Shown: piece by piece, positions 8,198 to 16,384 of the stretch
Position numbering within the stretch: the stretch's first letter is position 1
How the letters are laid out: the number at the start of each line of letters is the position of its first letter
NCBI GenBank assembly: GCA_964640955.1
Contig: CAZXJI010000006.1
Coordinates: 81,792 to 145,791 of the forward strand
Direction of reading: 5' to 3'
Length of the DNA: 64,000 nt
Source of the DNA: CAXXOK01 sp964640955
GTDB taxonomy: Bacteria; Bacillota; Clostridia; Christensenellales; Aristaeellaceae
Made by a program: the position numbers and the translations under genes
Notes under the pieces: model-generated
The model's input: only the letters and a program-made list of their open reading frames with translations
Database searches by the model: none
Told to the model about the DNA's origin: nothing

Positions 8198-8662
8198 CTA
8201 CGGGTACAGCGCGAGCGTGGCTTTCAGGCCCTCCGGCCCGGCCGGAAAGGCCTCGATCTCGGTTTTCGCCACGCGCAGAGCCTCCCGGTAGGGATAGCCG
8301 TAAATGCCGGCGGAGATCAGCGGAAACGCGACGGAGGACAGCCCGAGCTCCCGCGCCAGCGTGAGCGAGCGCCGGTAGCAGGAGCGCAGAAGCGTTTCCT
8401 CCCCTTCCGTTCCGCCGCGCCACACCGGCCCCACCGCGTGGATCACGTAGCGGGCGAACAGCCGGAAACCCGGCGTCACCGCCGCGTCGCCCGTGGCGCA
8501 GCCGCCCAGCGCCTCGCAGGCGGCCCGCATCTGTGCGCGGCCCGCCGCCGCGAAGATTGCCCCGCAAACGCCGCCGCCTTCCGCCAGGGCGGCGTTTGCG
8601 GCGTTGACGATGGCGTCGGTTCTCATCGTTACGATATCGGCGTGCAGTAGGGTCAGTTCCAT
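8198..8662 (-). CDS. Macro-domain protein (ADP-ribose or O-acetyl-ADP-ribose binding)
   Basis: 154 residues: a single macro domain. The diagnostic motifs are present: DAIVNAANAALAEGGGV near the N-terminus and PLISAGIYGYP near residue 115. Such proteins bind ADP-ribose and many hydrolyse O-acetyl-ADP-ribose or remove ADP-ribose from proteins. I start at the ATG giving MELTLLHADIVTM because GGGGGG lies 7 bases upstream and homologues begin there; an upstream in-frame ATG would add 17 atypical residues. It diverges from the DNA glycosylase gene. Confidence 0.9.
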   Translation of the reverse strand: MELTLLHADIVTMRTDAIVNAANAALAEGGGVCGAIFAAAGRAQMRAACEALGGCATGDAAVTPGFRLFARYVIHAVGPVWRGGTEGEETLLRSCYRRSLTLARELGLSSVAFPLISAGIYGYPYREALRVAKTEIEAFPAGPEGLKATLALYP

Positions 8663-8744
8663 GCGGCATCCCCCCTCGCCTTTCAGCATACCCCCGCGCC
8701 CGCGTTCCGTCAACGCGGCGGGAAAAGCAAAGGAGCGCTGACCG

Positions 8745-9650
8745 TTGCCTGTTCAGATCAAAGCGGAGCATTTCGACCCCTTCCTCATCATGGACAGCGG
8801 GCAGTGCTTCCGTATGGCAAGACTTACCGAAAACACGGTGGAAACGGTGGCGTCCGGCCGCCGCGTGGCCGTTTCGGCGCTGGACGGCGGGCGCTTTTCC
8901 TTCGACTGCCCGCCGGACGAATACGAACGGTTCTGGAAGCCCTATTTCGATCTGGATACGGATTACGGCAAACTGCTGGCGGCCGCGCCCCGCGGCGACG
9001 CGCTTCTCAGGCGGGCGCTGGAGGCGGGCGAAGGTTTACGCATTCTGCGGCAGGACCCGTGGGAAACGCTGTGCGCCTTCATCCTCTCCCAGCGCAAGAA
9101 CATTCGGGCCATCCGCGCCTGTGTGGAAGCCCTGTGCGAGCGTTTCGGCGAGCCGGTCGAAGGTACGGACCGCAAAGCCTTTCCCGCGCCCGAGCGCCTC
9201 GCGGCGCTTTCGGCGTGCGAGGCCGGGGTATGCGGACTGGGCTACCGCACGCCCTATCTGCTAGACGCGGCGCAGAAGGTCGCCTCGGGCCGGATCGACC
9301 TGGCCGCGCTCGGCCACCTTTCGGACGGGGCGCTGTTCGAGCAGCTGCTTTCCATCCACGGCGTGGGCGTGAAGGTGGCCGACTGCGTGATGCTCTTCGG
9401 CTATCACCGCCTCTCCCGCGCGCCCGTGGACGTGTGGATACGGCGCGTGATCGAGGAAGCATACGGCGGAACGTCTCCCTTTCCCGGCTTCGGGGAATAC
9501 GCCGGGGTATACCAGCAGTATCTGTTCGTCCTCCGCCGGGATGAAGGGAAAAACCCCGCCGTACCGGCGCAGTGCAGCAAAAAAACAAAACCGCGCCCCG
9601 TTTCCGCCCGTGAGGCGCGCGCGGACTGCGGACGGGAAAAAGGCCGGTAG
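8745..9650 (+). CDS. ogg: 8-oxoguanine DNA glycosylase/AP lyase (Ogg family)
   Basis: 301 residues from a TTG start with AAAGGAG 9 bases upstream. It removes 8-oxoguanine from DNA. An N-terminal OGG_N domain (FDPFLIMDSGQCFRM) is followed by the HhH-GPD region with the hairpin LLSIHGVGVKVADCVML (catalytic Lys in GVGVKVADC) and the catalytic Asp in APVDVWIRR. The domain ends near residue 270 (YQQYLFVLRRDEG). The last ~30 residues are a basic, low-complexity tail (SKKTKPRPVSAREARADCGR) running into a terminator-like sequence, so the ancestral stop may have been lost. Confidence 0.9.
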   Translation: MPVQIKAEHFDPFLIMDSGQCFRMARLTENTVETVASGRRVAVSALDGGRFSFDCPPDEYERFWKPYFDLDTDYGKLLAAAPRGDALLRRALEAGEGLRILRQDPWETLCAFILSQRKNIRAIRACVEALCERFGEPVEGTDRKAFPAPERLAALSACEAGVCGLGYRTPYLLDAAQKVASGRIDLAALGHLSDGALFEQLLSIHGVGVKVADCVMLFGYHRLSRAPVDVWIRRVIEEAYGGTSPFPGFGEYAGVYQQYLFVLRRDEGKNPAVPAQCSKKTKPRPVSAREARADCGREKGR

Positions 9651-9677
9651 GGCAAGCCCTTCCCGGTTTTCGGCGCC
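9641..9677 (+). terminator. Possible terminator after the DNA glycosylase gene
   Basis: CCGG-ta-GGG-caag-CCC-ttc-CCGG followed by TTTTC. The stem has internal mismatches, so support is modest. Confidence 0.4.
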
Positions 9678-9723
9678 GGAGCGCCGCCGCGGAGGAAAAC
9701 GGCGGAAAAGCCTGAAATGACGG

Positions 9724-9752
9724 TTGCAATGTGCGAAATTTGATGGTACAGT
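9724..9752 (+). promoter_or_regulatory. Sigma-A promoter for the BMP-type ABC transporter operon
   Basis: TTGCAA (9724-9729), 17-base spacer, TACAGT (9747-9752). The first gene of the operon starts 88 bases downstream. Confidence 0.6.
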
Positions 9753-9840
9753 ATATCCATCGAACAACGGCGTTCGGTTGATTTCGTTGCGCTCGTTGTG
9801 GGTGCGGCGACAACAGTAAAAAGTGTATGGAGGGTTTCAC

Positions 9841-10965
9841 ATGAGAAAGTTCTTTGCGGTTCTCCTGTCCGTAATGCTGCTCACGAGCCTGGCCGTGCTG
9901 CCCGCGACCGCCGAAAGCGCGGTGACGCTGGACAACATCAAAATCGGCTTCGTGCATCTGTCCGATCCCAGCGATATGGGCTACACCTACAACCATAATC
10001 TGGGCACCGAGAAAATGAAGGAGACGCTCGGCCTCCGTGACGACCAGATCATCAACAAGTTCAACATCCCCGAAACCGACGAATGCGCCGACGCCATTCA
10101 GGAGTTGATCGACGACGGCTGCAACATCATCTTCGCCACCAGCTTCGGGTTTGAAAACTACATGCTCGCCGCCGCCGAGGAGAACCCGGATATCGAGTTC
10201 TGCCATGCGACCGGCTATCAGGCCGCCGGTTCCGGCCTGGCCAACATGCACAACTACTTCGGCAAGATCTTCGAAGCGCGTTACCTCAGCGGTATCGCCG
10301 CCGGCCTCAAGGCCAAGGAAATCGGCAACAACGTGCTGGGCTACGTGGCCGCCATGCCGTTCGCCGAGGTCATCAGCGGTTACACCAGCTTCTATCTGGG
10401 TGCCAAGAGCGTCAACCCCGACGTGACCATGAAAGTCGGTTATATCGCCACGTCCTGGAATGATCCCGTGAAAGAGGCGCAGCTTGCTCAGGCGCTGGTG
10501 GACGCGGGCTGCGGCGTGATCAGCCAGCACTGCGACTCCACCGCCACCGCTACCATCTGCGAAGACAACGGCGTGTTCCATGTCGGCTATAACTCCTCCA
10601 TGATCAGCGTCGCGCCCAATGCCTCCCTCACCAGCGCCGTGTGGGATTGGAGCAAATACCTGATCTACGCCGTCAATTGCGTTCTGGACGGCGAACCCAT
10701 CGCGGCCGACTGGGCGGGCGACCTGGCCAGCGGCATGTGCGACATCAGCGAGATCAACGAAGCCATCGCGGCCCCCGGTACCGACGAGGCTATCGAGGCT
10801 GCCCGCCAGGGCATCATCGACGGTACGCTGCATGTGTTCGCCGGCCCGCTGACCGACGTTGACGGCAACGTGGTCGTCGCCGACGGCGAATACTACGACG
10901 AGTCCGGCTCGGCCTCCGCGCCCTCCTGGGCTTATATCCTGCAGGGTATTGAAGTGATCGAGTAA
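9841..10965 (+). CDS. BMP-family ABC transporter substrate-binding protein (nucleoside-type)
   Basis: 374 residues. BMP-family (PnrA/NupN-like) binding proteins deliver purine nucleosides to an ABC importer. The signal peptide is MRKFFAVLLSVMLLTSLAVL, cut after ATA or AES near residue 25. The mature protein begins KIGFVHLSDPSDMGYTYNH, the BMP-family opening, with later family features ATSFGFENY and GYVAAMPFAEVISGY. I start at the ATG with GGAGG 7 bases upstream. Unlike most Gram-positive family members, there is no lipobox cysteine. First gene of a four-gene transporter operon, separated from the ATPase by two strong hairpins. Confidence 0.92.
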   Translation: MRKFFAVLLSVMLLTSLAVLPATAESAVTLDNIKIGFVHLSDPSDMGYTYNHNLGTEKMKETLGLRDDQIINKFNIPETDECADAIQELIDDGCNIIFATSFGFENYMLAAAEENPDIEFCHATGYQAAGSGLANMHNYFGKIFEARYLSGIAAGLKAKEIGNNVLGYVAAMPFAEVISGYTSFYLGAKSVNPDVTMKVGYIATSWNDPVKEAQLAQALVDAGCGVISQHCDSTATATICEDNGVFHVGYNSSMISVAPNASLTSAVWDWSKYLIYAVNCVLDGEPIAADWAGDLASGMCDISEINEAIAAPGTDEAIEAARQGIIDGTLHVFAGPLTDVDGNVVVADGEYYDESGSASAPSWAYILQGIEVIE

Positions 10966-10979
10966 TCCTCTGTCATCCG

Positions 10980-11027
10980 GCGGGCTGCCGTCGCCACGAA
11001 CATGGGTCGTGCGCGGCGGCAGCCCGC
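10980..11027 (+). promoter_or_regulatory. Intercistronic hairpin 1 after the binding-protein gene
   Basis: CGGGCTGCCGtCGC and GCGgCGGCAGCCCG form a long GC stem. There is no T run, so it may slow mRNA decay or attenuate readthrough, raising binding-protein output over the membrane parts. Confidence 0.6.
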
Positions 11028-11065
11028 TTCTCGTTTGGGCCCGACGGACCCGACCTAAACCGGCC

Positions 11066-11100
11066 CGACGGCCGCGCGCCCGCGCGGCGCGCGGCCGTCG
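11066..11100 (+). promoter_or_regulatory. Intercistronic hairpin 2 before the ATPase gene
   Basis: Perfect 14-base arms CGACGGCCGCGCGC (11066-11079) and GCGCGCGGCCGTCG (11087-11100), loop of seven. It ends 14 bases before the ribosome site of the ATPase gene. Confidence 0.6.
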
Positions 11101-11131
11101 ATTCGGTTTACGACAAGGAGTGACGAACGCT

Positions 11132-12697
11132 TTGGAATCAAACGCTCATGGCCCTCTGAAAGCCGTGGAGATGCGCAACATCACCAAAACCTTCGGCCCC
11201 GTGGTCGCCAACAACCGCGTGTGTCTGAGCCTGCACAAGGGCGAAATACTGGCGCTGCTGGGGGAGAACGGAAGCGGCAAAACGACGCTGATGAATATGC
11301 TCTCCGGCATCTACCTGCAGGACAGCGGCGACATCCTCGTGTGCGACCGGCCCGTCACCATCCGTTCCCCCAAGGACGCCTACGCCCTGGGCATCGGGAT
11401 GATCCACCAGCACTTCAAGCTCGTGGACGTGCTTTCCGCTGCGGAAAACATCGTACTGGGCCTGGCCGGCGGGCATACCGTCAACCGCCGGGAGATCAAC
11501 CGCCAGGTGGCCGAAATCGCGCGGAAATACGGCTTCGACATCGACCCCGCCAAAAAGGTCTACGCCATGTCCGTTTCCGAGAAGCAGACGGTGGAGATCA
11601 TCAAGGCGCTCTACCGCGGCGCGGAAATTTTGATTCTGGACGAGCCCACGGCGGTGCTGACTCCGCAGGAGACCACCAAGCTCTTCAACGTCCTGCGCAT
11701 GATGAAGTCGCACGGCAAGAGCATCATCATCATCACCCACAAATTAAACGAGGTCATGGAGATTTCCGACCGTGTGGCCATCCTGCGCAAGGGCGAGTAT
11801 ATCGCCACCGTGGAAACGGCCGCCACCACCCAGCAGGACCTGACCGAAATGATGGTGGGCCGCCGCGTGGCGCTGGAGATCGACCGCCCCGTGCTGCCCC
11901 GGGGCGAGCGCAAGCTGCACGTAACGGACCTGACCTGCATCAGCCGCGAGGGCGTCACCAAGCTTTCGGGCGTCAGCTTCGACGCCTACGGCGGGGAGAT
12001 ACTGGGCGTCGCGGGCGTCGCGGGCAGCGGGCAAAAGGAGCTTTGCGAGACGATCACGGGCCTTCGCGCGATCGCGGAAGGGTCGATTATTTACCGCTAC
12101 CACAAGGACGCGATGACCATCGAGGAGAACATCGCCGGCATGCGCGCCGACCAGATCGCCAAACGCGGCGTGTCCCTGGCCTTCGTGCCGGAGGACCGGC
12201 TGGGCATGGGACTGGTCGCCAACATGAACATCGTGGATAACGTGATCCTGCGCAGCTACCAGGACAGCAAGGGAGTGTTCATCAACCGCAAAAAGTACCG
12301 CCCCGTGTGCGAAAAGATGATCCGGGAGCTGGACATCGTGACTCCGGGGCTTTCCACCCCCGTCCGGCGCCTTTCCGGCGGCAACGTGCAGAAGGTGCTG
12401 CTGGGCCGCGAAATCCTGAGCCGCCCGCAGGTGCTGATCTGCGCCTATCCGGTGCGCGGGCTGGACATCGTGAGCAGCTACCGCATCTACGCCCTGCTCA
12501 ACGCCGAAAAGGAAAAAGGCAACGCCGTCATCTTCATCGGCGAGGACCTGGACGTGCTGATGGACCTGTCCGACCGCGTGATGGTGCTGTGCGGCGGGCA
12601 GGTGAGCGGCATCGTGGACCCGCGCAAATGCACCAAGGAGGAAATCGGCCTGATGATGACGCGGGTAGGCCGGGAGAAGGCGGGTGAAACGGCGTGA
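11132..12697 (+). CDS. Nucleoside-type ABC transporter ATP-binding protein (two ABC domains)
   Basis: 521 residues from a TTG start (MESNAHGPLKAVEMRNITKT) with AAGGAG 11 bases upstream. Domain 1 has Walker A LLGENGSGKTT, signature MSVSEKQTVEI and Walker B ILILDEPTAVL. Domain 2 has the family's degenerate Walker A (GVAGVAGSGQKEL), a good signature RLSGGNVQKVLL and, where most relatives have QPTRGLD, the sequence YPVRGLDIV. Homologues (YufO/NupB/NupO) energise purine nucleoside import with two distinct permeases, exactly as encoded next. The stop overlaps the next start by four bases. Confidence 0.94.
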   Translation: MESNAHGPLKAVEMRNITKTFGPVVANNRVCLSLHKGEILALLGENGSGKTTLMNMLSGIYLQDSGDILVCDRPVTIRSPKDAYALGIGMIHQHFKLVDVLSAAENIVLGLAGGHTVNRREINRQVAEIARKYGFDIDPAKKVYAMSVSEKQTVEIIKALYRGAEILILDEPTAVLTPQETTKLFNVLRMMKSHGKSIIIITHKLNEVMEISDRVAILRKGEYIATVETAATTQQDLTEMMVGRRVALEIDRPVLPRGERKLHVTDLTCISREGVTKLSGVSFDAYGGEILGVAGVAGSGQKELCETITGLRAIAEGSIIYRYHKDAMTIEENIAGMRADQIAKRGVSLAFVPEDRLGMGLVANMNIVDNVILRSYQDSKGVFINRKKYRPVCEKMIRELDIVTPGLSTPVRRLSGGNVQKVLLGREILSRPQVLICAYPVRGLDIVSSYRIYALLNAEKEKGNAVIFIGEDLDVLMDLSDRVMVLCGGQVSGIVDPRKCTKEEIGLMMTRVGREKAGETA

Positions 12698-13833
12698 GAC
12701 AGGCCCATGATCCTTTCGTGCGCGTGGTAAAACGCACGCACATCCCCCGGAGCAAGGCCTTCCTGTTCCGCGCGCTGGCGCTGGTCGGCGCGCTGCTGGC
12801 CGGGGCGCTGCTGGTGGCCCTGCTGGGCTACGATCCCGTGCAGATGTATTCCGACATGGTTTCCGGGGCGCTGGGTAAAACGCTGATCGGCGCCAATAAA
12901 AAGGGCATCGTGGAGTTTTCCACCTCGTCGCAGGCGACGCTCAAGATCGCTACGCTCCTGCTGGTCACGTCGCTGGGCCTGACCATGGCCTTCAAGATGA
13001 AGTTCTGGAATATCGGCGGCGAGGGGCAGATACTGGTGGGGGCCATCAGCTGCTCCTACGTCGCGGTGCATTACGGCGACGCGTGGCCGCACTGGCTGCT
13101 GATCGCCGCCATGTTCGCCGCGGCCTGTGTCGGCGGCGGCCTGTACGGGCTTCTGCCTGCCGTGTTCAAGGCGAAATGGGGCACCAACGAAACGCTGTTC
13201 ACGCTGATGCTCAACTATATCGCCATCAACTTCATCACCTATCTGCAATACCTGCCCACCTGGCAGATGGAGGGCACCACCTTCCCCAAAATCCGCAATT
13301 TCGCCGACTCGACCCGCATCGCGGAGGTGCTGGGCGTGCACGCGGGCTGGATTATCGCGCTGGTACTGGCGGTGCTGACCTACCTTTACTTCGCCAAGAC
13401 CAAGCAGGGCTACGAGGTGACGGTTGTGGGCGAGTCCGCCAACACCGCCAAGTACGCGGGCATGAACGTGAGCCGCATCATTTTGCGCACCATGTTTATC
13501 TCCGGCGCCATCTGCGGTTTCGCGGGCTTCCTGCAGGTGTCCGGCGCCAGCGGCACCCTGACCACGGACACGGCGGGCGGCGCGGGCTTCACGGCCATCA
13601 CGGTCGCGTGGCTCTCGGGCATGAACCCGCTGTTGATGATCCTGTACTCCTGTTTTATCGCCGTTCTTCAGCGCGGCTCCAACCGCATCCAGACCACCAT
13701 GGGCATTCCCAAATCCGCGGCGGATATGCTCATCGGCATCATCCTGTTTTTCATGCTGGGGGTCGAGTTCTTCATCAATTACCGGCTGGTGTTCCGTGCG
13801 CGGCACCTGAAGGAGGAGGCGACGGCGGTATGA
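12694..13833 (+). CDS. Nucleoside-type ABC transporter permease 1
   Basis: 379 residues from GTG, overlapping the ATPase stop (GTGA), with translational coupling expected. It has about 8-9 hydrophobic segments, the first at residues 24-46 (FRALALVGALLAGALLVALL), and belongs to the BPD_transp_2 (YufP/NupC) group. The family hallmark near the middle reads FNIGGEGQ-like (here WNIGGEGQILVGA). The longer first permease of this transporter class carries an extracytoplasmic segment after helix 1 (residues 50-85). Coupled to permease 2 by a second ATGA overlap. Confidence 0.93.
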   Translation: MRQAHDPFVRVVKRTHIPRSKAFLFRALALVGALLAGALLVALLGYDPVQMYSDMVSGALGKTLIGANKKGIVEFSTSSQATLKIATLLLVTSLGLTMAFKMKFWNIGGEGQILVGAISCSYVAVHYGDAWPHWLLIAAMFAAACVGGGLYGLLPAVFKAKWGTNETLFTLMLNYIAINFITYLQYLPTWQMEGTTFPKIRNFADSTRIAEVLGVHAGWIIALVLAVLTYLYFAKTKQGYEVTVVGESANTAKYAGMNVSRIILRTMFISGAICGFAGFLQVSGASGTLTTDTAGGAGFTAITVAWLSGMNPLLMILYSCFIAVLQRGSNRIQTTMGIPKSAADMLIGIILFFMLGVEFFINYRLVFRARHLKEEATAV

Positions 13834-14837
13834 ACGGCGGCGTGACCAACATTATCAATTTTCTGAACATGGCCGTGCTGGCCAGCGCGCCGCTGCTGCT
13901 GGCGACGCTGGGCGAGATACTCACCGAGAAAAGCGGCAACCTGAACCTGGGCGTCGAGGGCATGATGTTCATGGGTGCCATTTCCAGCCTGGGCGCGGCA
14001 TACGGCTACGAGCAGGCCGTGACGGCCGCCGGGGGCACGCCCTCCGCGCTGGTCGCCACGATCATCGCGGCGCTGGCGGCGGCGGCGGCGGGCGCGCTGG
14101 GCGCGCTGATCTACGCGTTTCTGGTGGTTACGCTGCGCGCCAACCAGAACGTGACGGGTCTTACGCTGACCATCTTCGGCACGGGCTTCGGCAACTTTTT
14201 CGGGGAGCTGATCGGCAAGCAGGCCGGCGGCTTCGTGCAGGTGTCGGCGGCGACTAAGTCCATGTTTTCCAACATCAACTTCGGCCGTCTGTCCGACGTG
14301 CCGATCGTGGGGCCGCTGTTGTTCAACTACAACTGGATGGTGTACTTCGGCCTCGTCGTGATGGCCGTGATGGCATGGTTCTTCAGCAAGAGCCGCCGGG
14401 GCCTCAACCTGCGCGCCGTGGGCGAGAACCCCGCCACGGCGGACGCGGCGGGCGTCAACGTGACCCTGTACAAATACACCGCCACCATCATAGGCGGCGC
14501 GCTGTGCGGCATGGGCGGCATGTACATTTCCATGTCCTCCACCTCCTGCGCGGGCGTGTGGGTGCACGACTGCGTGAACGGCTACGGCTGGCTTGCGGTG
14601 GCGCTGGTCATCTTCGCCATGTGGAGCCCCGCGCGCGCGTGGCTGTGCGGGCTGGTGTTCGGCGGGCTGCTGGTGGTGCGCAACTATTTCCCCATTCCGG
14701 GCCTGCCTATGCAAATTTATTCCATGTTCCCCTATATCGCGACCATTCTGGTGCTGGTGTTCGCCAGCATCCGCCAGGTGAAGGAGCACGCGCAGCCGGC
14801 GAGCTGCGGGCTGAACTACTTCCGGGAGGAAAGGTAG
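13830..14837 (+). CDS. Nucleoside-type ABC transporter permease 2
   Basis: 335 residues. The ATG overlaps the stop of permease 1 (ATGA), and GGAGGAGG lies about 10 bases upstream. It is a BPD_transp_2 family protein (YufQ-like) with the motif EKSGNLNLGVEGMM, the counterpart of the signature in permease 1. About eight hydrophobic segments are visible, with an Ala-rich one at residues 60-88. Two non-identical permeases plus a fused double ATPase and a BMP binding protein make a complete importer. Substrate is most likely purine nucleosides, by family only. Confidence 0.92.
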   Translation: MNGGVTNIINFLNMAVLASAPLLLATLGEILTEKSGNLNLGVEGMMFMGAISSLGAAYGYEQAVTAAGGTPSALVATIIAALAAAAAGALGALIYAFLVVTLRANQNVTGLTLTIFGTGFGNFFGELIGKQAGGFVQVSAATKSMFSNINFGRLSDVPIVGPLLFNYNWMVYFGLVVMAVMAWFFSKSRRGLNLRAVGENPATADAAGVNVTLYKYTATIIGGALCGMGGMYISMSSTSCAGVWVHDCVNGYGWLAVALVIFAMWSPARAWLCGLVFGGLLVVRNYFPIPGLPMQIYSMFPYIATILVLVFASIRQVKEHAQPASCGLNYFREER

Positions 14838-14855
14838 CGAGGAGAATACGCAGAC

Positions 14856-14886
14856 AGGGGCGGGAGGCATTTTGCCTCCCGCCCCT
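14856..14886 (+). terminator. Terminator of the ABC transporter operon
   Basis: AGGGGCGGGAGGCA (14856-14869) pairs perfectly with TGCCTCCCGCCCCT (14873-14886), loop of three. The T run after it is poor, but it lies between converging genes and is very stable. Confidence 0.65.
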
Positions 14887-15012
14887 GGTTGCGCAATTTG
14901 CGGGGAAAGACCGGTTTGCGCCGTCCCTCTTGCTTCCGGGCGTCTCGGGCTTTTTGAGCAGGCCGGCGGCGCGTCTACAAAACGAGGTTTTTGACAGGTT
15001 GCGCAAATCGCC

Positions 15013-16362
15013 CTACATCAGCTCCCGCTCGATCAGCTTGGAGAGGGCGTACACGTCCCGGTCCATCTCCCGCTGGTCGGGGCCCTCGATCATCACGCGC
15101 ACGAGCGGCTCGGTGCCGCTGGCGCGCACCACCAGGCGGCCCCGCCCCTTGTACTTGGCTTCCAGGTCGTCTATCATCTGCCTGATTTTCGGGTTCTTGT
15201 CGAAATCCGCCTTCTTATCGTCGTCCACGTGGGCGGCGAACTGGCTTTGCGGCATCGTCTGCATGACGCCCGCCAGCCGGCTTAAGGGGCTTTCGCTCTC
15301 CACCATGGCGGAAATCACCTGCACCGCGGTGATCAGCCCGTCGCCGGTGGTGTTGTAGTCCAGCATAATCACGTGTCCGCTTTGCTCGCCGCCCAGCGTG
15401 TGGCCGTCGGCAAGCATCTTTTCCAGCACATAGCGGTCGCCCACGCGCGTTTTTTCCACGCGGATGCCGTGCTTCTTCATGGCGATTTCCAACCCCATGT
15501 TGCTCATCACGGTCGCGACCAGCGTGTTTTCCTTGAGCATCCCCTTGCCCTTCATGTACACGGCCAGCAGCGCCATCACCTGATCGCCGTTGATCACCTG
15601 GCCCCGCTCGTCCGCGGCGATCAGCCGGTCGGCGTCGCCGTCGAAGGCGAAGCCCACGTCCGCGCCCAGCTCGCGCACCAGCTCGCACAGGCGCTGGGGG
15701 TGGGTGGAGCCGCAGTTATCGTTGATGTTGGTGCCGTCCGGCTCGTGGTAGTAGCAGCTGACCTGCGCGCCCAGCTCCTTGAAGGCCATGGGGGCCACCT
15801 CGTAGCTGGCGCCCTGCGCGCAGTCCAGCACCACGTGCAGGCCGTCCATGCGCACGTCGGTGGTCTCCTTGACGAAGTCCACGTAGCGGCGGATGGCGTT
15901 GCGCTGGCGCACGGGGCGGCCCACGCGCTCGCCCACGGGTATTTCGAACTCTTTGGGCAGCCCGTTTTTAACAATCTCTTCGATTTTGTCCTCGATGGAG
16001 TCGGGCAGCTTATAGCCGTTTTTGTCAAAAAACTTGATGCCGTTGTACTCCACGGTGTTGTGGCTTGCGCTGATCACCGCGCCGGCGTCCGCCTCGTAAT
16101 AGCGGGTGAGGTAGGCGATGGCGGGGGTGGGCATGACCTCGATGAGCACGGCGCGCGCGCCGACGCTGCAGATGCCCGCGACCAGCGCGCTTTCCAGCAT
16201 TTCGCCGCTGATGCGCGTGTCGCGGCCCACGAGGATGGTGGGGCGGTGCACGTCGCTTGCAAGCACGGCCGCGCTGGCCTGCCCGAGACGGTAAGCCAGG
16301 TCGCAGGTCAGTTCCGTATTGGCGATGCCGCGCACGCCGTCGGTGCCGAACAGTCGGGCCAT
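15013..16362 (-). CDS. glmM: Phosphoglucosamine mutase GlmM
   Basis: 449 residues, the usual length. It interconverts glucosamine-6-phosphate and glucosamine-1-phosphate on the way to UDP-GlcNAc, in the cytosol. All four loops are intact: MARLFGTDGVRG at the start, the phosphoserine loop GAVISASHN, the metal-binding loop DGDADR, the sugar-binding loop GGEQSGH and the phosphate-binding RASGTEPLVRVM at the C-terminus. AAGGAGA precedes the ATG. It follows murG by 22 bases, so two steps of cell-wall precursor synthesis are cotranscribed. Confidence 0.98.
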   Translation of the reverse strand: MARLFGTDGVRGIANTELTCDLAYRLGQASAAVLASDVHRPTILVGRDTRISGEMLESALVAGICSVGARAVLIEVMPTPAIAYLTRYYEADAGAVISASHNTVEYNGIKFFDKNGYKLPDSIEDKIEEIVKNGLPKEFEIPVGERVGRPVRQRNAIRRYVDFVKETTDVRMDGLHVVLDCAQGASYEVAPMAFKELGAQVSCYYHEPDGTNINDNCGSTHPQRLCELVRELGADVGFAFDGDADRLIAADERGQVINGDQVMALLAVYMKGKGMLKENTLVATVMSNMGLEIAMKKHGIRVEKTRVGDRYVLEKMLADGHTLGGEQSGHVIMLDYNTTGDGLITAVQVISAMVESESPLSRLAGVMQTMPQSQFAAHVDDDKKADFDKNPKIRQMIDDLEAKYKGRGRLVVRASGTEPLVRVMIEGPDQREMDRDVYALSKLIERELM

Positions 16363-16384
16363 AAAACGATCTCTCCTTATCCTG

